A stretch of 64,000 nucleotides of DNA from Rhizobiales bacterium Y(2018) (GCA_005502925.1 SCPD01000002.1:124001-188000), one strand, 5' to 3'. Shown: positions 30,660 through 39,463, numbered from the stretch's first letter. A program made the numbers and translations. The notes: generated by a model not told the origin, from the letters alone.

Positions 30660-31904
30660 ATGATGACCAATCTCTCCGGCAGAAGCGTTCTCCTCATCAT
30701 CGGCGGTGGCATCGCCGCCTATAAGAGCCTCGAGCTCATCAGGCTCCTGAAGCAGCGCCAGGCCAAGGTCACGGCGATCATGACCAAGGCGGCGGAGCAG
30801 TTCGTCACCCAGCTTTCGGTGGCGAGCCTCACCGGCGAAAAAGTCTATACCGATCTCTTCAGCCTCACCGATGAGGTCGAGATGGGGCATATCGAATTGT
30901 CGCGCTCGGCCGATCTTCTGGTGGTGGCGCCGGCGAGCGCCGATCTCATGGCCAAGATGGCGCAAGGCCTCGCCAATGATCTCGCCTCGACGACGCTGCT
31001 CGCCACCGACAAGAAGATCCTCATCGCGCCGGCGATGAATGTGCGCATGTGGCAGCATCCGGCGACGGCGCGCAATCTGGCCACGTTGAAGGCCGATGAC
31101 GTGCGCGTCGTCGGTCCCAATGACGGCGAGATGGCCTGCGGCGAATATGGGCCTGGCCGCATGGCAGAGCCGGTCGAGATTCTGGCCGCCATCCAGGGGC
31201 ATTTCGCCGGCGGCGTGCTGCCGCTGGCGAGCGGCGCCTCGAACCGCCCTTTGACGGGCCGCAAGGTGCTGATCACCGCCGGCCCCACCCATGAGCCGAT
31301 CGATCCGGTGCGCTATATCGCCAACCGTTCTTCCGGCAAGCAGGGCTATGCGCTGGCGCAAGCCGCTGTGGCGCTCGGCGCCGAGACGATCCTCGTTTCC
31401 GGCCCGGTGAATCTGCCCATCCCCCCCGGCGCCCAGATGATGCCGATCGAGACGGCGGCCGAGATGCTCAAACTCGTCGAGGCGGAACTGCCCGTCGATA
31501 TCGCGATCTTCGCCGCCGCCGTCGCCGACTGGCGCGTCGCCACGGCGGCCGATCAGAAGATCAAGAAGGGTGCCACCGGCCTGCCCGAGCTCAAGCTCGC
31601 GGAAAATCCCGATATCCTGAAAACGGTGGCGACCGCCAGATCGAAGCGGCCGAAGCTGGTGGTTGGCTTCGCCGCCGAGACGCAGAATGTCATCGAGAAT
31701 GCCAAGGCCAAGCTCGCCAAGAAGGGCTGCGATCTGATCGTCGCCAATGATGTGAGCGCCGACAGCGGCGTCATGGGCGGCAACCGCAACAGGGTGCATC
31801 TCGTCTCGGCCGCTGGCGTCGAAAGCTGGCCCGAGCTCGACAAGAGCGAGGTGGCCCGCCGCCTGATGGAAGATTTCGCCCGCCGTATCGGAGCTTTGAC
31901 ATGA
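30660..31904 (+). CDS. coaBC: Bifunctional phosphopantothenoylcysteine decarboxylase/synthetase
   Basis: This 414-aa protein performs two consecutive steps of coenzyme A synthesis. The CoaC half holds the FMN site, the active His in [12 protein letters not shown], the PAMN motif and the catalytic Cys in [10 protein letters not shown]. The CoaB half begins near residue 195 with [22 protein letters not shown]. It follows ubiB by 37 bases and overlaps dut by 4 bases. The CoaBC-dut pair is widely conserved. Confidence 0.97.
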   Translation: MMTNLSGRSVLLIIGGGIAAYKSLELIRLLKQRQAKVTAIMTKAAEQFVTQLSVASLTGEKVYTDLFSLTDEVEMGHIELSRSADLLVVAPASADLMAKMAQGLANDLASTTLLATDKKILIAPAMNVRMWQHPATARNLATLKADDVRVVGPNDGEMACGEYGPGRMAEPVEILAAIQGHFAGGVLPLASGASNRPLTGRKVLITAGPTHEPIDPVRYIANRSSGKQGYALAQAAVALGAETILVSGPVNLPIPPGAQMMPIETAAEMLKLVEAELPVDIAIFAAAVADWRVATAADQKIKKGATGLPELKLAENPDILKTVATARSKRPKLVVGFAAETQNVIENAKAKLAKKGCDLIVANDVSADSGVMGGNRNRVHLVSAAGVESWPELDKSEVARRLMEDFARRIGALT

Positions 31905-32341
31905 CCGACGTGAAAATCCTGAGACTCCCGAATGGCGAAGGCCTGCCCTTGCCCGCTTATGAGAGCGAGCATGCCGCCGGCATGGACCTGCGCGCCGCCG
32001 AGGATGCGATTCTGCCGCCGGCCGGGCGCGCTTTGGTGGCGACCGGATTCGCCATCGCGTTGCCGCATGGGTTCGAGGCGCAAGTCCGGCCACGTTCGGG
32101 CCTCGCCGCCAAACATGGCGTCACCGTGCTCAATACACCGGGCACCATCGATGCCGATTATCGGGGCGAAGTGAAAGTCATCCTGATCAATCATGGCGCC
32201 GACGCCTTCGCCATCAAACGCGGTGACCGCATCGCCCAGATGATCGTGGCGCCGGTCACCCGGGTGACGCTCGCCGAGGCGGCGAGCCTTTCGGACACGG
32301 CGCGTGGCGCCGGTGGTTTTGGGTCGACGGGACGCGGCTGA
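31901..32341 (+). CDS. dut: Deoxyuridine 5'-triphosphate nucleotidohydrolase
   Basis: This 146-aa trimeric dUTPase hydrolyses dUTP to dUMP, keeping uracil out of DNA and feeding dTMP synthesis. Its motifs are visible in order: [44 protein letters not shown] and the glycine-rich C-terminal arm [11 protein letters not shown]. It overlaps coaBC by 4 bases and the following ThiF-like gene by one base. Confidence 0.97.
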   Translation: MTDVKILRLPNGEGLPLPAYESEHAAGMDLRAAEDAILPPAGRALVATGFAIALPHGFEAQVRPRSGLAAKHGVTVLNTPGTIDADYRGEVKVILINHGADAFAIKRGDRIAQMIVAPVTRVTLAEAASLSDTARGAGGFGSTGRG

Positions 32342-33144
32342 TGAAGCTCTCGGTTGAGGAGCTCGAACGTTATGCCCGGCACATCGTGCTGCAGGAAGTG
32401 GGCGGACCTGGCCAGGCAAAACTGAAAAGCGCCAAGGTGCTTGTCGTCGGCGCGGGTGGCCTTGGTGCCCCGGTGCTGCTGTATCTCGCCGCCGCCGGCA
32501 TCGGCACGCTAGGTGTCGTCGATGACGATGACGTGTCGCTCTCCAATCTGCAGCGCCAGATCATCCATGCGTCGTCGCGCATCGGAAGACCCAAGACCGA
32601 CAGCGCCGCGCAGACGCTCAATGATCTCAATCCGCATGTGAATGTGATCGGCCACAAGACCCGTCTTAACGCCGCCAACGCGCTCGACATCATCGGGCGA
32701 TATGACATCGTCGCCGACGGGTCCGACAATTTCCCGACCCGTTTCCTGGTGAGCGATGCCTGTTATCTGGCGAAGAAAACGCTGGTCGCCGCCGCGGTCG
32801 GCCAGTTCGATGGCCAGCTCTCGACCTTCAAGCCGCATCTGAACGACGCCCAGGGCGTGCCCTATCCGACCTATCGCTGCCTGCATCCGGAAGCGCCGCC
32901 GCCGGGCCTGGTGCCCGCTTGTGAGGAGGCCGGCATTGTCGGCGCGCTCACCGGCATCATCGGCTCGATCCAGGCGATGGAAGTGATGAAGGAGATTGTT
33001 GGGATGGGCGAAAGCCTGGCGGGCCGGCTCTTCATGTATGACGCTTTGTCGGTGCGCGCTTATGTGACGACGCTGCCTTGGAATCCCGACAATCCTCTCA
33101 ATGGGCGAAATGCGACGATCAGGGATCTGTCGTCGCACGCCTGA
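32341..33144 (+). CDS. HesA/MoeB/ThiF family adenylyltransferase
   Basis: This 267-aa E1-like enzyme is expected to adenylate the C-terminus of a ubiquitin-like sulfur carrier (MoaD or ThiS). The nucleotide motif GAGGLGAPVLLYLAAAG and the arginine-containing SNLQRQIIH are present. The paired CxxC zinc cysteines of E. coli MoeB are not obvious, and there is no rhodanese domain. It overlaps dut by one base. It might serve molybdopterin, thiamine or thiocarboxylate sulfur transfer; the sequence does not decide. Confidence 0.85.
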   Translation: MKLSVEELERYARHIVLQEVGGPGQAKLKSAKVLVVGAGGLGAPVLLYLAAAGIGTLGVVDDDDVSLSNLQRQIIHASSRIGRPKTDSAAQTLNDLNPHVNVIGHKTRLNAANALDIIGRYDIVADGSDNFPTRFLVSDACYLAKKTLVAAAVGQFDGQLSTFKPHLNDAQGVPYPTYRCLHPEAPPPGLVPACEEAGIVGALTGIIGSIQAMEVMKEIVGMGESLAGRLFMYDALSVRAYVTTLPWNPDNPLNGRNATIRDLSSHA

Positions 33145-33185
33145 CCGTCATCACGTCCGGTCGAGAGCCGAGCCCCTGACGCGTT

Positions 33186-33259
33186 TTCAAATTTGAACGT
33201 AACCGAAATCAGTGTTACAATCACTACAAATGCGATCCGAGAGCATTCAATGAATGCTC
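33186..33259 (+). promoter_or_regulatory. Strong promoter with two palindromes before the orphan gene
   Basis: TTGAAC (33193-33198), a 17-base spacer and TACAAT (33216-33221) form a near-consensus sigma70 promoter. The -35 overlaps a perfect 12-bp palindrome TTCAAATTTGAA (33186-33197). A second perfect inverted repeat, GAGCATTCA and TGAATGCTC with one base between (33241-33259), overlaps the start codon at 33250. Both sites are well placed for a repressor, or the second for an RNA structure that hides the start. Confidence 0.7.
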
Positions 33260-33975
33260 CCGCCGTGTTGGCATCCTGGAGCGATCCCGATGAGGATGGC
33301 GTAAGCTTCCCCAAGCCGCATAAGAGATGGAAGAAGAAGGAGCCAGTGAAGAAAATCGATCTCATCAGTCTGCTAAAACAAGTAGAGCCTCATAGAAATG
33401 AGGTGGTGGAGATCGATGGCGTAGCTATGCCGAAGAGCGCCGCCATGCTGATGTCCGTTCTCGCAACTCAGACCGATTCTTTTGCGCGCGCTGAACTCTA
33501 TATGTGCGCTATCTCTGAATGCGGATTGGCCAACAAGACAGCAGCTGCCGTCAAGTTGGCCCGGGCGCAGCATGAGGAATTCCCCGATGACACATCGTTG
33601 ATGATCTTATCCAGAGCGTTGGTTGAGAACAATGAACTGGAGGCGGGAATTCTACGCGCCAAGGAAGCCCTCGAATTGGCGGTGCAGATTCGAGAGGGGG
33701 TGAATAACGCGGCGGGAAACCTGGTTCGGCTGTCCGTTAAGACAGGTTCAGTCGAGACGGTGAATGAGGCCATGAAGGCGCTCATCGACTCCACGCAAGT
33801 GCCGCGCACGGGAGACTGCGTGTTGGATGCCGACTGGTGTGATGACGCGGAAGCGCTCGGCGCCGATAAGAATTCGATATCTTGGATTAGGTCGGTTGCC
33901 GCGACGCAACGATCACGGATCCGTCGTCGTACGGCTGACACGTCACCGCGGCGAAAGCCGGGGCCTATTCAGTAA
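33250..33975 (+). CDS. Orphan helical-repeat protein of unknown function
   Basis: This 241-aa protein is of no recognised family. The N-terminus is proline/lysine rich (HKRWKKKEPVKK). Residues about 75-185 read as repeated helix pairs resembling TPR units (SFARAELYMCAISECG, ARAQHEEFPDDTSLMILSRAL, RAKEALELA). Codon use is AT-richer than the neighbours, suggesting horizontal acquisition. The last dozen codons (TSPRRKPGPIQ) are encoded by palindromic repeat copy B, so the C-terminus was created or changed by that element. A near-consensus promoter and a palindrome over the start codon imply regulated expression. Confidence 0.65.
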   Translation: MNAPAVLASWSDPDEDGVSFPKPHKRWKKKEPVKKIDLISLLKQVEPHRNEVVEIDGVAMPKSAAMLMSVLATQTDSFARAELYMCAISECGLANKTAAAVKLARAQHEEFPDDTSLMILSRALVENNELEAGILRAKEALELAVQIREGVNNAAGNLVRLSVKTGSVETVNEAMKALIDSTQVPRTGDCVLDADWCDDAEALGADKNSISWIRSVAATQRSRIRRRTADTSPRRKPGPIQ

Positions 33976-34028
33976 GCGCTGACCGCGTGGAAAGAATCTA
34001 GTGGGTCCCGGCTTTCGCCGGGATGACG
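33941..34028. repeat. Palindromic intergenic repeat, copy B
   Basis: This 88-bp element has 18-bp terminal inverted repeats with two mismatches (left CGTCACCGCGGCGAAAGC at 33941-33958, right arm 34011-34028). The right half, AATCTAGTGGGTCCCGGC followed by TTTCGCCGGGATGACG, matches copy A at 13925-13993. It lies 11 bases after the grpE stop (minus strand) and supplies the 3' end of the convergent orphan gene. Confidence 0.8.
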
Positions 34029-34039
34029 ACTGGGGTAGG

Positions 34040-34615
34040 TTACGCCGCTCTGGCGACGCCGACCATCGCGGGGCGCAGCACGCGGTCGCCGATCTTGAAG
34101 CCCGCTTGCATCACTTGCACGACGGTGCCGGGGGCGGCGTCATTGGTCGGCACTTCGAACACCGCCTGGTGATAATGCGGATCGAATTTCTCGCCCATCG
34201 GAAAGACGCGGGTGATGCCGTGGCGCTCGAACACCTTGAGCAGCTCGCGATTGGTCATCTCGACACCGGCGACGAGATTCTTGACCGGCTCGGTCGCCTC
34301 CTTCAGATGATCGGCTTCGGCGGTGGCGAGTGCCCGGTCCATATTGTCGCTGACGCTCAAAATGTCGCGGGCGAAATTGCTGGCCGCATAAAGCGTGGCT
34401 TCCGCCTTTTCGCGCTCCATGCGTTTGCGCAGATTGTCCATCTCGGCGAAGGTGCGCAGCAGCTGGTCCTTGAGCTTGCCGGCTTCTTCCTTGAGGCCGG
34501 TGATTTCGGCCTCGCGCGGATCGGCCTCCATATCGAGGGTCACGGGCTCGGCTTCCGGAATGTCGGTTGCCGGGATCTCTTCAGCCATGGTGTCTTTGCT
34601 CGTTTTAGCAGTCAT
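34040..34615 (-). CDS. grpE: Nucleotide exchange factor GrpE
   Basis: This 191-aa DnaK co-chaperone accelerates ADP release. An acidic N-terminus and a long coiled-coil helix (LKEEAGKLKDQLLRTFAEMDNLRKRMEREK) precede the beta-domain with GVEMTNRELLKVFERHGI, FDPHYHQAVFEV and VLRPAMVGVA. The start is uncertain between 34615 and the Met at 34588 (MAEEIPATD). A heat-shock-like promoter lies upstream, and hrcA, the usual neighbour, is 1.2 kb away beyond the GST and GFA genes. Confidence 0.96.
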   Translation of the reverse strand: MTAKTSKDTMAEEIPATDIPEAEPVTLDMEADPREAEITGLKEEAGKLKDQLLRTFAEMDNLRKRMEREKAEATLYAASNFARDILSVSDNMDRALATAEADHLKEATEPVKNLVAGVEMTNRELLKVFERHGITRVFPMGEKFDPHYHQAVFEVPTNDAAPGTVVQVMQAGFKIGDRVLRPAMVGVARAA

Positions 34616-34659
34616 AACGATCCTGGATTATCGATCGATGGATTGGGTTTCGGGCTCGG

Positions 34660-34688
34660 ATATCAGGGTTCGGGCCGGAAAAATCAAG
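34660..34688 (-). promoter_or_regulatory. Candidate RpoH (heat-shock) promoter of grpE
   Basis: On the minus strand CTTGAT (34683-34688) is followed after 16 bases by CTGATAT (34660-34666). This resembles the alphaproteobacterial RpoH pattern of CTTG then about 18 bases then CYTAT. Initiation near 34653 would give a leader of about 40-65 bases before grpE. Confidence 0.45.
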
Positions 34689-34764
34689 TCTTTCGGGTCA
34701 ACTGACACAAGCCGACCTTAAGCCGCTCTATGGTGGGGCAAATGTCCAGTTTGGGGAAATACCT

Positions 34765-35442
34765 ATGTCAGAGCCTATCCGCCTCTATTCCGGCCCTTTG
34801 AGCATGTTCGGCGCCAAGACAGAGATCGCCGCCTTGGAGAAGGGCCTCGCCGTCGATCTGGTGATGGTGCCTTTCGACATGGCGAAGCTCTATGAGCCGA
34901 AACATCCCGAGGTTCTCCGCATCAATCCCAAGGCCCAGGTTCCGGTGCTCATCCAGGGTGACGTGGAAATCTTCGATTCGACCCAGATTTTTGAGTATTT
35001 CGAGGATCTGAAGCCGGAGCCCGCTTTGTGGCCAAAAGCGCCCGGTTCCCGCGCGAAAGCCCGGCTGCTCGAGCTCAGATCGGACGAAGTCTTCTTTCCG
35101 CCGATCGTCCGGCTGATGGGGCTGCAGGACCGGCTGGATGATCCGGCGGCGGTGGCGGCGCAAGGAGCATCGGCGCGGTATTATAAGGAGATGGAACGGC
35201 AATTGGGCGAAAGCGAGTTCCTGGCCGGGGCCTTTTCCTATGCCGATATCGCCTTCTATATGGCGCAGCTTTTCGCCGCCCGGATGAGCGCGCCGATGAC
35301 GGAGGCGACGCCGAAGCTCATCGCCTGGCGTGCGCGCATGTCGCGGCGCCCGGCGATACGCCAGGTCGCCGGCGCCATGGCGAGGTTCCTTTTGAGCCAG
35401 GGCCGGCCGCTGCCGGACTTCATGAAAGAACTGGTGGCCTAA
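34765..35442 (+). CDS. Glutathione S-transferase family protein
   Basis: This 225-aa protein has an N-terminal thioredoxin-like domain (IRLYSGPLSMFGAKTEIAALEKG) with the glutathione-gamma-glutamyl motif VPVLIQGDVEIFDSTQIFEYFED, and an all-helical C-terminal domain containing FLAGAFSYADIAFYMAQLF, the conserved N-capping box region. It probably conjugates or reduces small electrophiles with glutathione; substrate unknown. Its last four bases overlap the convergent GFA gene, and gshB for glutathione synthesis is in the same window. Confidence 0.9.
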   Translation: MSEPIRLYSGPLSMFGAKTEIAALEKGLAVDLVMVPFDMAKLYEPKHPEVLRINPKAQVPVLIQGDVEIFDSTQIFEYFEDLKPEPALWPKAPGSRAKARLLELRSDEVFFPPIVRLMGLQDRLDDPAAVAAQGASARYYKEMERQLGESEFLAGAFSYADIAFYMAQLFAARMSAPMTEATPKLIAWRARMSRRPAIRQVAGAMARFLLSQGRPLPDFMKELVA

Positions 35443-35846
35443 CCCAGGCGCTCGATATCGGGGAGGCCTGTGAGATCGACCCAGTCATGCCGGCGGGACT
35501 CGTAGACCGAGACACGCGGCGCCGGGAAGCTGGGATCGGCGAAGGCGCCGACCGCGACCGCATAGGCCTCCGGCACACCGCTCAATTCCCAATAGACGGT
35601 CGAGCCGCAATGCGGACAGAAATGGAAACTCACCGTGCCGTCGCTGTCGCCCTTGCGGGTGAAACGCGTGCTGTCGCCGGCGATGTGCCGCACATTTCCT
35701 TTCAGAAAACGTGCCTGCATGCCGAAGACGCTGCCGGTGCGCTTCTGGCACGCGAGGCAATGGCAGATCGAGATGCGGATGGGCTCGCCGCGGCAGGCGA
35801 TGCGCAACTTCCCGCAGGCGCAGGAGGCCTCGCGCTCCATCGTCAC
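35439..35846 (-). CDS. GFA-family (glutathione-dependent formaldehyde-activating-like) zinc protein
   Basis: This 135-aa protein has the GFA zinc-binding cysteines: Cys9/Cys11 (CACG), Cys28/Cys30/Cys33 (CHCLACQ) and Cys77/Cys80 (CPHCGS). Members bind zinc with a CENP-V-like fold; the name comes from Gfa, which was reported to join formaldehyde and glutathione, but most members have no proven reaction. The start overlaps the hrcA stop by 4 bases, so it is likely co-transcribed with hrcA. Confidence 0.9.
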   Translation of the reverse strand: MTMEREASCACGKLRIACRGEPIRISICHCLACQKRTGSVFGMQARFLKGNVRHIAGDSTRFTRKGDSDGTVSFHFCPHCGSTVYWELSGVPEAYAVAVGAFADPSFPAPRVSVYESRRHDWVDLTGLPDIERLG

Positions 35847-36934
35847 GTGATCAGGCGCCCGATGATACGCGCGGTGTAATCGACCATCGGGATGATGCGG
35901 GCATAGTTCATCCGCGTTGGGCCGATGATGCCGAGCGCACCGACGATCTTCTCCTCGCTATTGCGATAGGGCGCGACGATGAGGGAGGAGCCCGACATGG
36001 AGAAGAGCTTGTTCTCGGCGCCGATGAAGATGCGCACCCCTTCGCCGATCTCGGCCGAGCCCAGAAGCTGGATCAGTCCCTTCTTGTTCTCGAGATCGTC
36101 GAACAGGCGGCGGATGCGCTCGAGATCGTCGAAGGCCGTGAGATTCTCGATGAGATTTCCCTGGCCTTTGACGATCAGCGTGCGGTCGTCTTCCTCGGCA
36201 TTGCCCGACCAGGTGGCGACGCCGTCGGCGACGACCTTCGCGGTGAGCTCATCGAGCTCGGTCTTGAGCGTCGCGATCTCGTCATGCATGTGGCGCTGCA
36301 ATTCGCCGATCGTCTTGCCCTGCATGCGCGCCGAGAGATAATTCGACGCCTTGATGAGCGAGGAGGGCGGCAGGCCGGGCGGCAGGTCGATGGCGCGGTT
36401 CTCCACCGTACCGTCCTCGGCGACCAGGATCACGAGGCCGCGGCCGGGCGACAGGCTGACGAATTCGATATGCTTGAGCCGGGCATTGAGCTTCGGCGCC
36501 ATCACCAGGCCGGCGCAATGCGACAGGCCGGAGAGGAGCGTCGTCGCCTCGCCCAGCACTTCCTCGATGCGGCGCGAGCGGTTGGCGCCGGTCATCTGCG
36601 CGTCGATGCGGGCGCGCTCCTCGGGCGAGATCGAGCCCACTTCGAGCAGCGCATCGACGAAGAAGCGCAGGCCCGCATTGGTCGGCATGCGCCCGGCGCT
36701 GGTATGGGGCGAATATATGAGGCCGGTCTCCTCGAGATCCATCATCACATTGCGCACCGATGCCGGCGACAGGCTCGACGGCAGGATGCGTGAGATGGTG
36801 CGCGAGCCGACGGGCTCCCCGGTGTCGAGATAGGTCTCGACCAGGCGCCGGAAAATGTCGCGCGAGCGCTGGTCGAGCTGGGCCAGGCCCTGCAGGCGTT
36901 CATCGACCAGAGGTTTCTGCGGATGGATGCTCAT
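35843..36934 (-). CDS. hrcA: Heat-inducible transcription repressor HrcA
   Basis: This 363-aa repressor of chaperone operons (usually groESL through CIRCE elements) has an N-terminal winged helix ([34 protein letters not shown]) and the following [17 protein letters not shown] typical of the family. A GAF-like and dimerisation part follows. A sigma70 promoter at 36941-36969 would start the transcript at about the ATG, implying a leaderless mRNA. No CIRCE copy was seen before hrcA or grpE, so its targets are elsewhere. Confidence 0.96.
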   Translation of the reverse strand: MSIHPQKPLVDERLQGLAQLDQRSRDIFRRLVETYLDTGEPVGSRTISRILPSSLSPASVRNVMMDLEETGLIYSPHTSAGRMPTNAGLRFFVDALLEVGSISPEERARIDAQMTGANRSRRIEEVLGEATTLLSGLSHCAGLVMAPKLNARLKHIEFVSLSPGRGLVILVAEDGTVENRAIDLPPGLPPSSLIKASNYLSARMQGKTIGELQRHMHDEIATLKTELDELTAKVVADGVATWSGNAEEDDRTLIVKGQGNLIENLTAFDDLERIRRLFDDLENKKGLIQLLGSAEIGEGVRIFIGAENKLFSMSGSSLIVAPYRNSEEKIVGALGIIGPTRMNYARIIPMVDYTARIIGRLIT

Positions 36935-36940
36935 GGGACG

Positions 36941-36969
36941 AATGTAAAAACGAGACCCCCCTGGGTCAA
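36941..36969 (-). promoter_or_regulatory. Sigma70-type promoter of hrcA
   Basis: On the minus strand: TTGACC (36964-36969), 17 bases, TACATT (36941-36946). The distance from the -10 to the hrcA ATG (36932-36934) is six bases, so initiation should fall on or next to the first codon. It lies back to back with the palindromic operator of the zinc operon. Confidence 0.65.
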
Positions 36970-36983
36970 TGAAAGCAAAGGGC

Positions 36984-37038
36984 TTGCGCCCTCATTTCAA
37001 TATTGTTATGTTATAACATAACAATATTGAAATGAGGG
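36984..37038 (+). promoter_or_regulatory. 50-bp perfect palindrome with embedded promoter: probable Zur operator
   Basis: Bases 36989-37038 form an uninterrupted 25+25 bp perfect palindrome centred on TTATAA; its core is TGTTATGTTATAACATAACA. The core, with overlapping GTTAT and ATAAC half-sites, resembles the AT-rich palindromes bound by the zinc repressor Zur (Fur family). A promoter can be drawn as TTGCGC (36984-36989), 17 bases, TATGTT (37007-37012), so a bound repressor would cover the -10. The genes downstream are of zinc-starvation type. A transcript through the palindrome would also form a long hairpin ending just before the ribosome binding site. Confidence 0.75.
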
Positions 37039-37046
37039 GAATGAAC

Positions 37047-38243
37047 ATGAAATCCTTGCGTCTCTTGCTGTTGGCCGGTGCCGGCCTTGCTATCTTCGCC
37101 GCCGGGCTCGCTTCGGCGGCCGAACAGGAGCATTGGCGGGTTTTCGTCGCCGATCACAGCGCCCCGACGCTGCATGCCGTTGACGTCAAGAGCGGGGCAG
37201 TGCTGGCGACCATTGGCGTCCAGGCGCCGGCCGCCCTTGAGGCGAGCAAAAGCGGCCGCATTGTCTTCGCCGTGCAGTCCGATGCCGACCGCGTCTCGGC
37301 GATCGCCAGCGGCGTGGCGCTCGACGATCATGGCGATCACGGTGATCTCAAGCTGACGACACCTTATCTGCTCAATGCCGTGTCGAAGGGCGCCAAGCCG
37401 GTCCATCTCGTCGAGCATGACGGCAAGATCGCGATCTTCCATGACGGTGATGGCAGCGTCGCCATCCTCGCCGAAGCGCAATTCGCCAAGGGCAAGCTCG
37501 CGCCGCAACGGCTGGAGACGGCGGCGCCGCATCACGGTGTGGCGGTGCCGCTTGGCGACAAGGCGCTTGTCTCCATCCCCAATCCCAAGGACGCGGACGA
37601 ATTGCCCATCGGCATGCGGCTCATCGATGAGCAAGGCAAGGCGGTCGCCGATTATGCCTGCCCCGATCTACATGGCGAGGCGTCCTCAGGGCCGCTGCTG
37701 GCGATCGCCTGCGCCACCGGCCTGCTTGTCGTCGATTCGCAGAAGGCGGAGCCGCGCATCACTTTCCTTCCCTATTCGTCGTCACTTCCCGAGGGCAAAG
37801 CGACGACGTTGAGAGGCGCCAAGTCGCTGCGCTATTTCATCGGCAATTACGGGCCGGAGGCGATTGTGCTTGTCGACCTCTCGGCGCAAGAGCCGTTCCG
37901 GCTGGTGAAGTTGCCGGCGCGCCGCGTCGACTTCACCATCGATCCCGAACATTCCGACCGCATCTATATCTTCACCGAAGACGGCTCTTTGCATCGCATC
38001 GACGCGATCAAAGGCGAGATCGTCAAAAGCGCCAGGCTCACGCAAGCCTACAGCATGGATGGCCATTGGCGCGATCCGCGTCCGCGCCTCGCGGTGGCGG
38101 GCGAAGAGATCGTGGTGAGCGATCCCTTGGCCGGTATTCTGCGCGTCGTGAATTCCGAAACCCTGGCCGAGAGCCGCAGCATCGATATCGACGGCATGCC
38201 CTATGGGCTGGTGGCGCTCGGCGGTTCGGGCGAGATCCATTGA
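37047..38243 (+). CDS. aztD: AztD-like periplasmic zinc metallochaperone
   Basis: This 398-aa exported beta-propeller-like protein has a signal peptide ending near ASA (residue 24). After it comes [11 protein letters not shown], and near residue 95 the histidine/aspartate-rich zinc loop DDHGDHGD typical of AztD, which hands zinc to the AztC solute-binding protein in Paracoccus. The start at 37047 is chosen because GAGGGGA lies six bases before it; two earlier in-frame ATGs (37032, 37041) have no such site. No aztABC transporter is present nearby. Repression by Zur through the upstream palindrome is inferred. Confidence 0.82.
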   Translation: MKSLRLLLLAGAGLAIFAAGLASAAEQEHWRVFVADHSAPTLHAVDVKSGAVLATIGVQAPAALEASKSGRIVFAVQSDADRVSAIASGVALDDHGDHGDLKLTTPYLLNAVSKGAKPVHLVEHDGKIAIFHDGDGSVAILAEAQFAKGKLAPQRLETAAPHHGVAVPLGDKALVSIPNPKDADELPIGMRLIDEQGKAVADYACPDLHGEASSGPLLAIACATGLLVVDSQKAEPRITFLPYSSSLPEGKATTLRGAKSLRYFIGNYGPEAIVLVDLSAQEPFRLVKLPARRVDFTIDPEHSDRIYIFTEDGSLHRIDAIKGEIVKSARLTQAYSMDGHWRDPRPRLAVAGEEIVVSDPLAGILRVVNSETLAESRSIDIDGMPYGLVALGGSGEIH

Positions 38244-38251
38244 GGCGCGGC

Positions 38252-39463
38252 ATGCAGGACAATCGTATTCCAGTCACCGTTCTGTCGGGCTTTTTGGGTG
38301 CCGGCAAGACGACATTGCTCAATCACATTCTCAACAACCGCCAGGGCCTCAAAGTGGCGGTGATCGTGAACGATATGAGCGAAGTGAATATCGACGCCGA
38401 GCTGGTGCGCGCCGGCAACAGCCTGGCGCGCACCGAGGAAACATTGGTCGAGATGACCAATGGCTGCATCTGCTGCACCTTGCGTGACGATCTTCTGAAG
38501 GAAGTGCGCCGTCTCGCCGCGCATGGGCAGTTCGATTACCTGCTGATCGAAGGCACCGGCATCGCCGAGCCGCTGCCGGTCGCCACCACGTTCGCCTTCC
38601 GCGACGAGAATGGCATTTCGCTGTCGGATGTCGCGCGCCTCGACACGATGGTGACCGTCGTCGATGCGGTGAACTTGCTCAGCGACTATGGCAGTCCCGA
38701 TCGGCTCGCGGCGCGCGGCGAAACGGCGGGCGAAGGCGACGGGCGCCTGCTGGTCGATCTCATCGTCGACCAGATCGAATTCGCCGATGTCGTGGTGATC
38801 AACAAGATTGCCGATGTCTCGCCCGAAGACCGCGAACGCGTGCGCAAGATCGTGCGTGCGCTCAATGGCGATGCGAGCGTGATCGAGACCAGCCATGGAC
38901 GCGTCGCGCCGGCCGAAATTCTCGCCACCGGACGTTTCGATCATGCCAAGGCCGAGGAGCATCCTTTATGGTTCAAGGAGCTGAATGGCTTCGCGAGCCA
39001 CAAGCCCGAGACCGAGGAATACGGGATCTCGAGCTTCGTTTATCGGGCAAGACGGCCCTTTCATCCGGGGCATTTCAATGCGTTTCTCGAACGGACATGG
39101 CAGGGGCTGATCCGCGCCAAGGGTTTCTTCTGGCTGGCGACACGGCCCGATTGGGTCGGCGATATGAGCCTTGCCGGCGCGATCTGCCGCACCGAAGGCT
39201 TGGGCCTTTGGTGGGCGGCTGTGCCGGCGGAGCGCTGGCCCGATCACCCCGGCTGGCAACGTGAATTGGGTGCGAAATGGGTGGCGGGCTGGGGCGATCG
39301 CCGCCAGGAGCTGGTCTTCATCGGCGCCGGTCTCGACGAAAAGGCGATGCGGGAGGCGCTCGATGACTGCCTGGTCGGACCCGAGCAGCCCTCGCTTTTC
39401 GAAGCTGACGATTACCGCAAGCTTGCTGATCCCTTCCCGGAATGGCGCCGCGAAATGGCCTGA
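38252..39463 (+). CDS. zigA: COG0523 (CobW/ZigA-type) GTPase, probable zinc chaperone
   Basis: This 403-aa G3E GTPase has Walker [10 protein letters not shown] (residues 13-21), the metal-binding CxCC (Cys72-Ile-Cys-Cys75 in TNGCICCTL), the NKxD-like INKIAD and a C-terminal CobW domain. Zur-regulated COG0523 members (ZigA, YciC, ZagA) deliver zinc to client enzymes under zinc limitation. It starts nine bases after aztD, so both form one operon. The operon context favours zinc over cobalt or nickel. Confidence 0.85.
   Translation: MQDNRIPVTVLSGFLGAGKTTLLNHILNNRQGLKVAVIVNDMSEVNIDAELVRAGNSLARTEETLVEMTNGCICCTLRDDLLKEVRRLAAHGQFDYLLIEGTGIAEPLPVATTFAFRDENGISLSDVARLDTMVTVVDAVNLLSDYGSPDRLAARGETAGEGDGRLLVDLIVDQIEFADVVVINKIADVSPEDRERVRKIVRALNGDASVIETSHGRVAPAEILATGRFDHAKAEEHPLWFKELNGFASHKPETEEYGISSFVYRARRPFHPGHFNAFLERTWQGLIRAKGFFWLATRPDWVGDMSLAGAICRTEGLGLWWAAVPAERWPDHPGWQRELGAKWVAGWGDRRQELVFIGAGLDEKAMREALDDCLVGPEQPSLFEADDYRKLADPFPEWRREMA

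Noticed and set aside
32341-33144. Calling the ThiF-family gene moeB
   Set aside because: E1-like motifs are clear, but the MoeB zinc cysteines are not, and no moa or thi gene is nearby, so only the family is stated.
33193-33249. Longer start (19 codons upstream) for the orphan gene
   Set aside because: Would place the start inside the -35 element of the promoter that drives the gene; the ATG at 33250 is downstream of the -10.
34616-37046. CIRCE element (TTAGCACTC-N9-GAGTGCTAA) near hrcA or grpE
   Set aside because: Not present; the inverted repeats here are of a different sequence and the large palindrome belongs to the zinc operon.
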